Below, piece by piece: positions 1-9,399 of a stretch of DNA of 64,000 nucleotides. The stretch covers positions 248,001 through 312,000 of the forward strand of contig NZ_NEVQ01000013.1 of assembly GCF_002261185.1 (NCBI RefSeq). The letters are read 5' to 3'. Numbering within the stretch: position 1 is the first letter of the stretch; the number at the start of each line of letters is the position of its first letter. The notes beneath the pieces are model-generated. The model was not told where the DNA came from. It made no database searches and was given only the letters and a program-made list of their open reading frames with translations. The position numbers and the translations under genes were made by a program. The DNA comes from Bordetella genomosp. 4. Lineage in GTDB: Bacteria > Pseudomonadota > Gammaproteobacteria > Burkholderiales > Burkholderiaceae_B.

Positions 1-2980
1 ACGCGTCCGCCGGCGGAGCACCCGGGCCCTCAGGCGATATGGGCGCCAACGCGGTGGCGCGGGCCGCCACACTCGCGGCATAGTCAAAGGACCGCAGCAT
101 GCCCGCCAGATCCTTGTACACCGTGCTCGGCGCCTGGCGTTGTTCTGCATCGCGCAGCGGTTCGCCTTCGAAATCGATCAAATAGGCATCGGTCTGCACG
201 ACGAGCACCTGGCCCAGATGGAAATCCCCATGCACCGATTGACATGGCACGCCGTGTTCAATAACCGCCAATTCCCGAATGCATGCTTCCAGGCGCGGAG
301 CATGTTCAGCCAGCCACTGGCCGCTGGATTGCAGCGCAGGAGGCAGGTTGGCATGATGTCGCTGAATCACGTCCAGTGCCATCCGCAACTGTGTCAGGAC
401 GCGCATCGCCGTTTCATCGCTGTCGCCGGGGCGATCGCTGGTCTCATGCAGGGCAGCGTGCATTTGTGCCAGCCGTTGCCCGATGACACGAACGAACGCG
501 TTATATCCGGCCAAGCGCTCTTCGAAGGCATTGGCGTCTTCGTCGGCGACCAAGGCCGCATCCAATACGCGCCGCAGATAATCGAGCGTCCATGTCCACG
601 CATCGCCTTCATTGGGCACGTAACGATGAAATATCGCCAGCGTTGTACTCTTGCCATCGCGCTGGCACTGCAGCGTTCCTAGCAATGCCGGCGTATTGTG
701 AAAGCCGCCGGCTGCCAGCCTGCGTCCCATCTCCGCCTCGAGAGAGGGGCCGTCTGGCGGTGCGCGCAACACCTTGACCATCACCTGCTCGTCCACGATC
801 GCAGAACTGTTGCTTTGTTCAACGCTAAGCCAGCGCACGGTAGGCGTCTCGGCTGCAGCCAGTTCCTCAGCTGCGGGCTCTGCATTGAAAACCAACGGCC
901 CGTCGTCGCCAGCGCCTTGACGCAATCCGTCGACTAACGCCCGCACGAAAGCCTCCTGCAGAAAAGCATCAGCGAGATAGCCTGTGACCGCGCCACGCCG
1001 CAACCGCGCCGCCGGATAGCTGACGTCGCTCGAGTCGTCCCACACCAATGCGAGCGGCAACTGCAGATCAGGCTTGTCGGCGGCGTGATGAACCGCCAAC
1101 CAGTAGTACTGCCCCTCATGGCCTGGCAGCGGCAAGACCGCACTCACGCTCAGATTGCGTGCCGTGCTGCCTGGATACCATCGCTGACGCGCCAGATACT
1201 CGGGCAAGACCTCGTTTTCGAATGCGCGCCGTGCACCGTCGGTCAGGGCCAGATCGCCACGCGGCTTCAGCACCAGCGTAATCAGTTCGGGCATCTGTTC
1301 TGGCGCCTGAGCATGCCAGGCCGGGACACTGGCGTCGCGGCTCAGCTCGAACCAATAGAAACCATAAGGCGGCAGCGTCAACAGATAAGGCAGTTCTCCG
1401 ATCGCCGGAAACGCCGTGCCGCCCAACAACTCGACCGGCACTGTGCCGGCGTATGCCTGCAAGGGCAACTCGACGGGCTGGGCGGCAGCCGACAGATTGG
1501 CGACACACAGGATGCTTGTGTCCTGCCATTCGCGCAGATAGGCCAATATTCTGCGATTGCCCGGCGAGAGAAAGCGCAGCGTGCCGCGACCGAACGCCTG
1601 AGTCTGGCGGCGTTGCGCCAGCATGCGGCGTGTCCAGTTCAATAGCGAATGGGGGTCGCGCTGCTGCGCCTCCACATTGACGGCCTCGTAGCCATACAGC
1701 GGGCTCATGATCGGCGGCAACTGCAACCGTTCCGGATCGGCGCGCGAGAACCCGCCATTGCGGTCGGCGGACCACTGCATCGGCGTACGCACACCATCGC
1801 GGTCGCCCAAGTGAATGTTGTCGCCCATCCCCAGCTCGTCACCGTAATAGAGCACAGGCGTACCGGGCATGGACAGCAACAGGCTGTTCATCAACTCAAC
1901 CCGACGGCGATCGCGCTCAAGCAGCGGCGCCAGTCGCCTGCGGATGCCCAGATTGATGCGGGCTCGCGTGTCCGCCGCGTAGACCTTCCACAAATAGTCC
2001 CGTTCCCGGCTCGTCACCATTTCCAGCGTCAACTCATCGTGATTGCGCAGAAAGATGGCCCATTGGCAGTTCTCAGGGATGTCCGGCGTCTGGCGCATGA
2101 TGTCGATGATGGGAAACCGATCCTCCTGCGCGATGGCCATATACATGCGTGGCATCAGCGGGAAATGAAAAGACATGTGGCATTCGTCGCCCTGGCCAAA
2201 GTATTCCTGCGCATCCTCCGGCCATTGATTGGCTTCGGCCAGCAACATACGTCCCGGATACTCGCGCTCGATGACGGCCCGTATTTGTTTAAGCACTGCA
2301 TGGGTCTCCGGCAGGTTCTCGTTATTAGTCCCCTCGCGTTCGACCAGATAGGGCACCGCATCCAGGCGTAGCCCGTCCACGCCCATATCGAGCCAGTAGC
2401 GCATGACACTGATGACCTCCCGCAGCACGCGCGGATTGTCATAATTCAGGTCCGGTTGATGGCTGTAAAAACGATGCCAGTAATAGGCTTGCGCGACGGG
2501 GTCCCAGCTCCAGTTCGATGTCTCGGTATCGCAAAATATGATGCGGGTGCCGGCGTAATCGCGGTCCGAGTCGGACCAGACATAGTAGTTGCGTGCTGCC
2601 GAACCAGGCTTGGCGCGCCGGGCGCGTTGGAACCACGGATGTTGATCCGAGGTATGGTTGACGACCAGCTCGGTAATCACGCGCAGGCCACGCTCATGTG
2701 CAGCGCGAATCAATCGGCGCACGTCGCTGACCGTGCCGTAGTCGGGATGGACAGTCCGATAGTCTGCGATGTCATATCCGTCATCGCGGCGTGGCGACGG
2801 GTAGAACGGCAACAGCCAGATCGCGGTCACGCCCAGGCTCGCCACATAATCCAGCTTCGCCAAAAGACCAGGCAGATCTCCTACGCCGTCGTCGTTCGAA
2901 TCAAAGAACGACTTCACATGCAACTGATACACGACGGCGTCCTTGAACCAGAGCAGATCTTCGCTTGGGGTCTGAGTCAT
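1..2980 (-). CDS. treS: Trehalose synthase-maltokinase fusion (TreS-Mak), 3' end outside window
   Basis: Interconverts maltose and trehalose (TreS) and phosphorylates maltose to maltose-1-phosphate (maltokinase), the substrate of GlgE. The frame is open from ATG at 2980 to base 1, about 993 codons, with no stop in the window. The N-terminal GH13 domain (about residues 1-540) shows the nucleophile Asp in GLRLDAVPYL (near 207), the acid/base Glu in AEANQWPED (near 249) and the NHDE motif (near 314). The C-terminal kinase domain shows HGDFHLGQVL (near 916), DFEGEP (near 934) and KDLAGMLRSFDYAA just before the edge, so only a short C-terminal piece is missing. The start overlaps the glgE stop (ATGA), which implies translational coupling, and has a GCAGGAG ribosome site. 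The fusion is common in proteobacteria that use the GlgE pathway. Confidence 0.93.
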   Translation of the reverse strand, partial: MTQTPSEDLLWFKDAVVYQLHVKSFFDSNDDGVGDLPGLLAKLDYVASLGVTAIWLLPFYPSPRRDDGYDIADYRTVHPDYGTVSDVRRLIRAAHERGLRVITELVVNHTSDQHPWFQRARRAKPGSAARNYYVWSDSDRDYAGTRIIFCDTETSNWSWDPVAQAYYWHRFYSHQPDLNYDNPRVLREVISVMRYWLDMGVDGLRLDAVPYLVEREGTNNENLPETHAVLKQIRAVIEREYPGRMLLAEANQWPEDAQEYFGQGDECHMSFHFPLMPRMYMAIAQEDRFPIIDIMRQTPDIPENCQWAIFLRNHDELTLEMVTSRERDYLWKVYAADTRARINLGIRRRLAPLLERDRRRVELMNSLLLSMPGTPVLYYGDELGMGDNIHLGDRDGVRTPMQWSADRNGGFSRADPERLQLPPIMSPLYGYEAVNVEAQQRDPHSLLNWTRRMLAQRRQTQAFGRGTLRFLSPGNRRILAYLREWQDTSILCVANLSAAAQPVELPLQAYAGTVPVELLGGTAFPAIGELPYLLTLPPYGFYWFELSRDASVPAWHAQAPEQMPELITLVLKPRGDLALTDGARRAFENEVLPEYLARQRWYPGSTARNLSVSAVLPLPGHEGQYYWLAVHHAADKPDLQLPLALVWDDSSDVSYPAARLRRGAVTGYLADAFLQEAFVRALVDGLRQGAGDDGPLVFNAEPAAEELAAAETPTVRWLSVEQSNSSAIVDEQVMVKVLRAPPDGPSLEAEMGRRLAAGGFHNTPALLGTLQCQRDGKSTTLAIFHRYVPNEGDAWTWTLDYLRRVLDAALVADEDANAFEERLAGYNAFVRVIGQRLAQMHAALHETSDRPGDSDETAMRVLTQLRMALDVIQRHHANLPPALQSSGQWLAEHAPRLEACIRELAVIEHGVPCQSVHGDFHLGQVLVVQTDAYLIDFEGEPLRDAEQRQAPSTVYKDLAGMLRSFDYAASVAARATALAPISPEGPGAPPADA

Positions 2981-5900
2981 GTTGCGCTCCTGCAAGGGTC
3001 GGCCGGTAATCTCCAGATAGAGTAGGGGGCTTCGGGTGTGAGCCTGATTCGTGCGACGCTGTCATGCCAGGCGCTGTGCGCACCCGTTAATAGATCGTCG
3101 GCGTGCGCGACGGGCTCAGGCAGCCGCACTTCGGCCTCTGTACTGTGCTGCGGGTCGAGGTTGATGACGACCAGAATTACATTGGCGCCGCCAGATGCGC
3201 GTTTGATATAGGCCATCACTGTGTCGGGCCCCGCATTCAAGGGTTGGAAACCGCGATGCGTTTGCAGGGCGGGGTTGGCGCGCCGGATGGCATTGAGCTG
3301 CGCGATTTCCGAGCGGATGTTGCCAGGCATGTGCCAGTCGCGAGGGCGTAGTTCGTACTTTTCGGAGTCGAGATATTCCTCGCGCCCAGGCAGCGCGGCC
3401 GATTCACACAGTTCGAATCCGCTGTAAACGCCCCAGAGACCCGATCCCGTTGCCGCGAGCGCGGCACGCGCCAGAAAACCTGGGCGGCCATGCGATTGCA
3501 AATAGTACGGATTGATATCCGGGGTGTTCACAAAGAAATGAGGCCGGAAAAAACTGGCTACCGGCTCGCCTGACAGCTCAGTGAAATACTCCACCAGTTC
3601 CTGCCGGTGGTTACGCCACGTGAAATAGGTGTACGACTGCGTGAATCCGATTTTCGCGAGCCGGTACATCATCGCCGGCCGCGTGAATGCCTCTGACAGA
3701 AATAGCGTGTCAGGGTATTTGGCACGAACCTCGGCGATCAACCATTCCCAAAACGGCAGGGGCTTCGTGTGGGGGTTATCCACGCGAAAGATGCGAACGC
3801 CACGCTGCGCCCAGAACAGCACAATGTCGCGTAAAGCCCGCCAGACCGGCGATTTGCGGCGCCATGGCGGCGTGTTCTCGTAGAACGCGACGTTGACGAT
3901 GTCTTCGTATTTCTTCGGTGGATTTTCCGCGTAACGCAGACTGCCGTCTGCCAGCCATGAAAACCAGTTCGGATGGGACTTGAGCCATGGATGATCGGGC
4001 GAGCACTGGATAGCGAAATCCAGCGCCATTTCCATTCCCTCTGCGTGGGTGGCTGCCAGCAGACGATCGAAGTCTTCCAACGTACCCAGTTCCGGCGCCA
4101 CGGCATCGTGTCCGCCTGCGGCCGACCCGATCGCATAAGGACTGCCGACATCGTCAGGACCGGCCTTCAAACTGTTGTTGCGGCCCTTGCGGTTGCGTTG
4201 ACCTATGGGATGGATCGGGGGCAGATACAACACGTCAAAGCCCATTGCGCGGATATCGGGCAACCGGTTGATGACGTCGTCAAAGCATCCATGACCGCTC
4301 GCGGCCTGAGAGCGCGGGAATAGCTCGTACCAGGCTGCATGGCGGGCACGGTTGCGATCCACCCACAGCGGATAGACGGCGCTGGCGCGGGCATGCGGCC
4401 GCTGAGCCGTTTCCCGTATCGACGCGGCGAGCGCCGGATCACATAGCTGCTGTAAAGCGCGATCCACGGTCACGCCACCGTCAAAGACCTGCTGCAGTGT
4501 TTTCAGCGCGCGTTTGAGCCCGTTGCAGACCCGGGGCGGAGCATTGTCGCGCTCGGCCTTGGCAATCGTACGCGTCAACCATTGCGCGCCCTCGCGCAAA
4601 GGCATATCCACAGACTGTCCTGCCGTGTGTTTGCTGTGCCATTCATGGCAGTAGCCTGCCCAGATATCTTGCCAGGCCTGCACCCGATACTCGTGCGCGC
4701 CAATCCGTTGCGGCGCAAACGCGGCCTCCCACCGGTCGTTGCCGAGCAGACGCATGGGCACGCGATGCCAATGACGTTCGTCACATGCCCGCCAGCATAA
4801 ATCGGCAGCCAGCTGCTCGTGACCGTCCATGATCAGCGTGGCCTGCACAGTAAGCTGCTCGTGAGCAATACATTTGACAGGCAGGCGCTCAGGCCCCAGA
4901 GCCGGCTGTACGGATTCGATCGCGAGCCGTGGCGCCTGTGGCTGGCGCTCGTCGGCCGGCGCCCGTGCGTCTGATTTCACCTCTGTGGACTCTTGCCAGA
5001 CCAGTAGGGAACAACCGCTCTCGCCGACAATGCCATGGCGAGGGCGCAGCGCTGGCGGCACGTCCTGGTCAGTCAATGGACCCGCCGGCAAGACCCCGGC
5101 CAACGGTGGCAGATCGATGCAGCTGGACGACTCGCCCTGCGGGGCGACGGCCAAGCCCAGTGTCGTATCGTCTTGTGTCTGACGCAACAGCAACGTTGCT
5201 CTGCCAGCCTGTCCACCAATGATCGTCAATGGACCTGACAGTGCAACGCTAGCGTGCCATTGCAGCGCCGCGACCACGTCACTCGTGGGCGCATCGCCAT
5301 CGCGCACATCCACCATCAATCCGTCGCCGCAAAACGCAGCCAGCCACGCGGCGCGGGCTTCTGAACGCCCATCCAACGGTGCCAGTACAGGCGCCAAGGC
5401 GCGCAGACGGGCGTCTTCCTGCGCCAGCCAATCTGCCCGGCCATCCCACCACGGCAGCGAATTGACCGTCCAATCGAAACCGACGTGTGTGCGTTGCTGC
5501 AGATCGTGCGGTGTCATGCCTTGTGTGGCGGCGATGAAGCGTACCTCGGGATGCCTCTGACGCAGTCCGCTCAACAACTCGTCCCACGTCGCGGGCGGCA
5601 GGCCTTGAGGCCGTTGAAGGTAGTAGCCATCGACGCCCGCATTCAGCCATTGGCCGAGACGTTCACTCCAACAACGCAGGAAATCCTCGCCATCGCCTCG
5701 CACCTGCCGCGACGACAATGCGTCCAGGGGCTGCCGGGGGTCGAGCTCCGGCAGGTCCCGATCCACTGCGAGCCAGTCGGCCTGCGCCGTCGTGGCCACA
5801 GCATCCCGGGCGACGCGATCCAGGATCACATCGACATAGCAAGCCAAGCCCACCGCATGTGCCGATTCGGCGTAGCGCGCAATGGCGTCAACGGCCGGCT

Positions 5901-6075
5901 CCTTACCGTCAGCCGCCAGGTCAGCATCGTAGGGAACGTTCTGCACGCCGGCTCCGCGCCAAGGCGCGGGCAGCAGAACAGCATTGATACCAGCGCGCGC
6001 CCAGGGAGCGAGCGCGTCGCGCTCGCATTGCGTCGTGCGCAACAGCCGCAGGGCAGGGGAGTGAACCAACACCAT
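2977..6075 (-). CDS. glgE: GlgE, alpha-1,4-glucan:maltose-1-phosphate maltosyltransferase, with extra N-terminal domain
   Basis: Transfers maltosyl units from maltose-1-phosphate to the non-reducing end of alpha-1,4-glucans in the cytoplasm. At 1032 aa it is much longer than the roughly 660-700 aa actinobacterial enzyme. Residues about 385-490 resemble the N-terminal sandwich of GlgE. The GH13 catalytic barrel follows from about 575, with ALDFAIQCSPDHPW, the nucleophile Asp766 in RIFRVDNPHTKP and the acid/base Glu795 in FLSEAFTRP. Residues 1 to about 380 look like a second, degenerate GH13 barrel. The gene starts 7 nt after the glgA stop and its stop overlaps the treS start, so the three genes form one operon. 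The AGG lies directly against the ATG, so translation may really begin at the next GTG or TTG codon. Confidence 0.93.
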   Translation of the reverse strand: MVLVHSPALRLLRTTQCERDALAPWARAGINAVLLPAPWRGAGVQNVPYDADLAADGKEPAVDAIARYAESAHAVGLACYVDVILDRVARDAVATTAQADWLAVDRDLPELDPRQPLDALSSRQVRGDGEDFLRCWSERLGQWLNAGVDGYYLQRPQGLPPATWDELLSGLRQRHPEVRFIAATQGMTPHDLQQRTHVGFDWTVNSLPWWDGRADWLAQEDARLRALAPVLAPLDGRSEARAAWLAAFCGDGLMVDVRDGDAPTSDVVAALQWHASVALSGPLTIIGGQAGRATLLLRQTQDDTTLGLAVAPQGESSSCIDLPPLAGVLPAGPLTDQDVPPALRPRHGIVGESGCSLLVWQESTEVKSDARAPADERQPQAPRLAIESVQPALGPERLPVKCIAHEQLTVQATLIMDGHEQLAADLCWRACDERHWHRVPMRLLGNDRWEAAFAPQRIGAHEYRVQAWQDIWAGYCHEWHSKHTAGQSVDMPLREGAQWLTRTIAKAERDNAPPRVCNGLKRALKTLQQVFDGGVTVDRALQQLCDPALAASIRETAQRPHARASAVYPLWVDRNRARHAAWYELFPRSQAASGHGCFDDVINRLPDIRAMGFDVLYLPPIHPIGQRNRKGRNNSLKAGPDDVGSPYAIGSAAGGHDAVAPELGTLEDFDRLLAATHAEGMEMALDFAIQCSPDHPWLKSHPNWFSWLADGSLRYAENPPKKYEDIVNVAFYENTPPWRRKSPVWRALRDIVLFWAQRGVRIFRVDNPHTKPLPFWEWLIAEVRAKYPDTLFLSEAFTRPAMMYRLAKIGFTQSYTYFTWRNHRQELVEYFTELSGEPVASFFRPHFFVNTPDINPYYLQSHGRPGFLARAALAATGSGLWGVYSGFELCESAALPGREEYLDSEKYELRPRDWHMPGNIRSEIAQLNAIRRANPALQTHRGFQPLNAGPDTVMAYIKRASGGANVILVVINLDPQHSTEAEVRLPEPVAHADDLLTGAHSAWHDSVARIRLTPEAPYSIWRLPADPCRSAT

Positions 6076-6082
6076 CCTCGTT

Positions 6083-7621
6083 CTACGCCGACGCGGCCGA
6101 CTGCGTTTGCGCCGACTTGCTCAGCCGTATGCGTTCCGCACGCCGCTGTGCGACCGTCAAACGTCTGCCCGTCAGCTCGGCAAACAAGTCCAGATAACTC
6201 TGAACAGCATGCGACCATCCGTGGGTGCCTGTCATGGCATTGCGCTGCATGGCTCGCCATACCGCGTCATGCGCCTTCAAATGCGCCGCACGCGCCAGAA
6301 CCGCCATCACCCCGTTCGTGTCTGGGCTATTCAACATCAGGCCATTAGCGTGCATCATGGCGGCTTCACCCGCGTGCGCGCCGGGATCGCGGACCGAGTC
6401 TGCCAGTCCGCCCACGGCGGTCACGATGGGCAGCGTGCCATAACGCATCGCGTAGAGCGGGGTCAATCCGAATGGCTCGAAGCGGCTGGGGTGCCACAGC
6501 ACGTCCGCGCCCGCCAGCAAGCGATGAGCGACTGCCTCGTCATATCCAATATGCACCCCGCAACGTCCTGGATGTTTTGCCGCGATCTGTCTGAACGCCT
6601 CTTCGAATCTTTGCTCGCCCTTGCCGAGCAGGGCGAACTGCAGCCGCGGGTGGGCGGCTAGCGCATCTATCAAGGTATCGGCGGTGAGATCGGCCATCTT
6701 CTGTTCAGTCAGACGGCAACATGACACCGTCAGCAATGCGCCCGGATCCTGTGCGAGGCCGAATGCGCGCTGTACATGTTCTTTCCAGCGGGCCTTATTA
6801 CCCAGATTATTGACACTGAATCCATTGGGCTGCAGGTGCACATTGGTCGCGGGATTCCACAGTTCATCGTCAATCCCATTAGGCAACGCCACCAGCGCGT
6901 CTGCCCGAAAACGCAGCGCGCCGTCCAATCCGCAACCGCGCTCGGGATCCAGAATTTCGCGCGCATAGGTATGACTGACTGTGGTCACGCGATCGGCATG
7001 CAGAATGCCGGCTTGCAAAAAATTCAGTCTGCCCCAGGCATAAAGCCCGGCCGCTTCGCGCACATTGGACGGCAAGCCGAGCTGTTGCACTTCACCCGGA
7101 TCGAATGCCCCCTGGAATGCCAGATTGTGGATAGTGAGTACCGTTTTTACCGATCGCAGACCCGCGCCCTTGATGAGTAGCGGTGTCAGCGCCGCATGCC
7201 AATCGTGAGCATGTACGATCGCAGGCCGTTCCAGGCCCGGCAAGCCCGCAGCGACGGCAGCGGCCGCATGCGCGAGCGCGGCAAAGCGGCAGGCGTTATC
7301 GGCATAGTCGCGGCCGGTCTCGTCGATATAACATCCCGGCCGGTCAAAGAGCGCCGGATTGTCCAATAGCAGGCATGCCAATCCGGTAGAACGGCAGTGG
7401 CCAGACACCAGGCGGGCAGGGCCTCCGGGCAAACCCTCGATCGGCCAACTGGCATCGATACGGACCTTGTCCAGCACGCCCCGGTAGGCCGGTAACAATA
7501 TCCGTACCTGAGCACCCGATTGGTCCAACGCCTGCGCCAAGCCCGTTACAGCATCTGCCAACCCCCCGGTCTTTACCAGCGGATACGCTTCCCCAGCGAC
7601 AATCAGTACTGTGCTCGACAT
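6083..7621 (-). CDS. glgA: Glycogen synthase GlgA (GT5)
   Basis: Elongates alpha-1,4-glucan from a nucleotide-sugar donor, normally ADP-glucose. The 512-aa length is usual for bacterial GT5 enzymes. The N-terminal donor-binding KTGGLADA begins at residue 17. TIHNLAFQG lies in the first Rossmann domain, and the C-terminal domain holds RFEPFGLTPLYAMRYGTLP with the conserved Glu, followed by GGLADSV. It is the first gene of the glgA-glgE-treS operon. The pairing suggests GlgA-made linear glucan is remodelled or extended by GlgE. No glgC or glgB is in the window; glgB and glgX would be expected beyond the left edge. An actinobacterial-style role in making maltose-1-phosphate belongs to GT4 GlgM and is less likely for this GT5 protein. 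Confidence 0.93.
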   Translation of the reverse strand: MSSTVLIVAGEAYPLVKTGGLADAVTGLAQALDQSGAQVRILLPAYRGVLDKVRIDASWPIEGLPGGPARLVSGHCRSTGLACLLLDNPALFDRPGCYIDETGRDYADNACRFAALAHAAAAVAAGLPGLERPAIVHAHDWHAALTPLLIKGAGLRSVKTVLTIHNLAFQGAFDPGEVQQLGLPSNVREAAGLYAWGRLNFLQAGILHADRVTTVSHTYAREILDPERGCGLDGALRFRADALVALPNGIDDELWNPATNVHLQPNGFSVNNLGNKARWKEHVQRAFGLAQDPGALLTVSCCRLTEQKMADLTADTLIDALAAHPRLQFALLGKGEQRFEEAFRQIAAKHPGRCGVHIGYDEAVAHRLLAGADVLWHPSRFEPFGLTPLYAMRYGTLPIVTAVGGLADSVRDPGAHAGEAAMMHANGLMLNSPDTNGVMAVLARAAHLKAHDAVWRAMQRNAMTGTHGWSHAVQSYLDLFAELTGRRLTVAQRRAERIRLSKSAQTQSAASA

Positions 7622-7674
7622 ATTGGCTCCTTGTTTTGGCCCTTCCTTCCTACAGGAGCAAGTCGCGTGCCTGG

Positions 7675-8742
7675 CTATATCTCCGCGCTTTGAACCGCAT
7701 CCTCGCGCAGGTGCAGGGTGCGTTCTTGGGGACGCAAGGTCACATCGCGCGCCGCAAAAGCACGCACAATCCCCAAGTTGATCGCCTGCTGAATGTCCAT
7801 ATACCGGTTGTAATCGGCGCTCAATACGTAATAGACCGCTTCAATTTCCAGACCATAGTCGCCGAATCTGGCTACGTGAGCGCGGTCAAAACGCGTTGCT
7901 GCCTGCGCTTCGATCTGCGCCTTGATGTCGGCGGGCAGTTCGAGCAGCGTGTCGGCCGGCGTGTCATAAGGCACGCGTAATGTGAAAATGATTCGCCGCT
8001 GTTCCATCCGTTTGTAGTTTTGAATGGTCTGCTTCAGCAGTTCTGTATTCGAGCAGACGATCTGCTCTCCGCCCAGACTGCGGATGCGCGTCGTTTTCAA
8101 TCCGATATGTTCGATCGACCCGGCCACCGAGCCAAACACAATAAAATCGCCGACCTCAAAGGGCTTGTCCAGCCCGATCGAGATGGAGGCGAACAGGTCG
8201 CTCAGTATGGTTTGCACCGCCAACGCCACTGCGACGCCGCCTATCCCCAGGCTCGTGACGAGTGCCGTGATATTCACACCCAAATTGTCCAGGATTGCCA
8301 GCAACGCCACGACCCACACCACCGTGCGCACCAGGAAAGAAAGCAGCGTGATGGTCACGCGTCCGGCACGCAGCCGTTCACCCACGATGGTCAGCACGCT
8401 GCGGCAAGCGACGTCCAGCCATAAGGCCAGTTGTAACGCCAGCAACACGAACCATAGATGATCGGATACCCAGCTTTGCCAAGGGAATACCGCTTGAGTC
8501 AAACGCATGCCGATCATCAGCGCCAGCAGCGCGACGATAAGGCGATTAGTGCGTGTGACTACTGCCAGCAATGCCGATGCGTAGGGATGGTCGCCCTCGG
8601 CCATCCGAGAGGTCGCTTGGCGACGCACGACATTCAATACCGAGATAAACCCAATGAACAGCACAACAGCCAGTGCCAGGGTCCCAAACCAGGCGCCCCA
8701 TATCGCGCCGTATTCTGCATACAAATCAGGCAAACTAATCAT
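7675..8742 (-). CDS. MscS-family mechanosensitive ion channel
   Basis: An inner-membrane small-conductance channel of 355 aa that should open under membrane tension during hypo-osmotic shock. Four to five hydrophobic helices occupy the N-terminal half. The pore helix region with Gly/Ala packing (TSLGIGGVAVALAVQ) runs into the DLFASISIGLDKPFEVGDFI signature and then a soluble beta domain. I start at ATG 8742 (MISLPDLYAEYG), because the longer frame would run far into pncC. The start lies inside the last codons of pncC (8-nt overlap), so the two genes are probably cotranscribed. There are more membrane helices than in minimal MscS, as in YbdG/YnaI-type relatives. No ion selectivity can be deduced. 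Confidence 0.88.
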   Translation of the reverse strand: MISLPDLYAEYGAIWGAWFGTLALAVVLFIGFISVLNVVRRQATSRMAEGDHPYASALLAVVTRTNRLIVALLALMIGMRLTQAVFPWQSWVSDHLWFVLLALQLALWLDVACRSVLTIVGERLRAGRVTITLLSFLVRTVVWVVALLAILDNLGVNITALVTSLGIGGVAVALAVQTILSDLFASISIGLDKPFEVGDFIVFGSVAGSIEHIGLKTTRIRSLGGEQIVCSNTELLKQTIQNYKRMEQRRIIFTLRVPYDTPADTLLELPADIKAQIEAQAATRFDRAHVARFGDYGLEIEAVYYVLSADYNRYMDIQQAINLGIVRAFAARDVTLRPQERTLHLREDAVQSAEI

Positions 8743-9250
8743 CGTCGTTTCCGCGCTCTCGAGATGCCAACCATTGGGCGTGATAATGCTGAATGCGCTG
8801 CAGCGCATACTCAGCGGCCATCTGCCTCACCTCGTTGCGGCTGCCGGAAAACTGGCGCGTCTCGGTGTAAATCCTGGTTGGAATGCCGGGCGTGCGTAAT
8901 AACCAGGCATAGCATTGGGTTCCAGCCTCGACGCCTTCGCCGCCATCATCGGCCACACCGGTATTGGCGATGATCACTGATGCGCTGCAACGTTCAGCGG
9001 CACCTTTCGCCATCGCGCACGAGACTTCCGTGCTAGTCAGGTTGTACTGGCGCAAAATCTCGTCGGAGACGCCCAGGCAACTACGTTTGGCAGCCGGCGA
9101 ATACACCACGAACTCACACTCCAGCAAACCGCCCGCACCCGGCACCTCGGCCAGCTGCGATGCAATGAGGCCGGCCGTGCAGCTCTCAGCGGTTGCCAGC
9201 GTCAAACTGCGACGGCGCAGGTAGTTGGCAACGTTCTCGATCTCCGTCAT
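8735..9250 (-). CDS. pncC: Nicotinamide-nucleotide amidohydrolase PncC (CinA C-terminal family)
   Basis: Deamidates nicotinamide mononucleotide to nicotinate mononucleotide in pyridine-nucleotide recycling. The 171-aa protein is the single CinA C-terminal domain. It has LATAESCTAGLIASQLAEVPG near residue 17, ECEFVVYSPAAKRSCLGV in the position of the usual VVYSN.AK segment, and the IANTGVADDGGEG glycine-rich loop. I chose ATG 9250 (MTEIENVANYL) because GGAGGA lies 8 nt upstream; an in-frame start further upstream adds an unconserved tail. It is followed by the MscS gene with overlapping ends and diverges from the phosphoglucose isomerase gene at 9400. The segment 9251-9399 must hold both promoters, but I recognise no clear boxes in it. 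Confidence 0.87.
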   Translation of the reverse strand: MTEIENVANYLRRRSLTLATAESCTAGLIASQLAEVPGAGGLLECEFVVYSPAAKRSCLGVSDEILRQYNLTSTEVSCAMAKGAAERCSASVIIANTGVADDGGEGVEAGTQCYAWLLRTPGIPTRIYTETRQFSGSRNEVRQMAAEYALQRIQHYHAQWLASRERGNDDD

Positions 9251-9399
9251 TTGATGGTCCTCCGGCTGCAGTCCATGCAGTTCGAATCGGGGAATAGGGC
9301 AGGGGAAATATTCATGCCGGCGCCGCAGCAAGCCCCGTTCCCGCTTGGGTACGCGACTTGCAGTGTCTATCCCATTCATCACCCCTCAGGGACATTCCC

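Noticed and set aside
9251-9382. N-terminal extension of PncC from an upstream start at 9382
   Set aside because: The extra 44 residues are not CinA-like, overlap the divergent promoter region, and a good GGAGGA ribosome site precedes ATG 9250.
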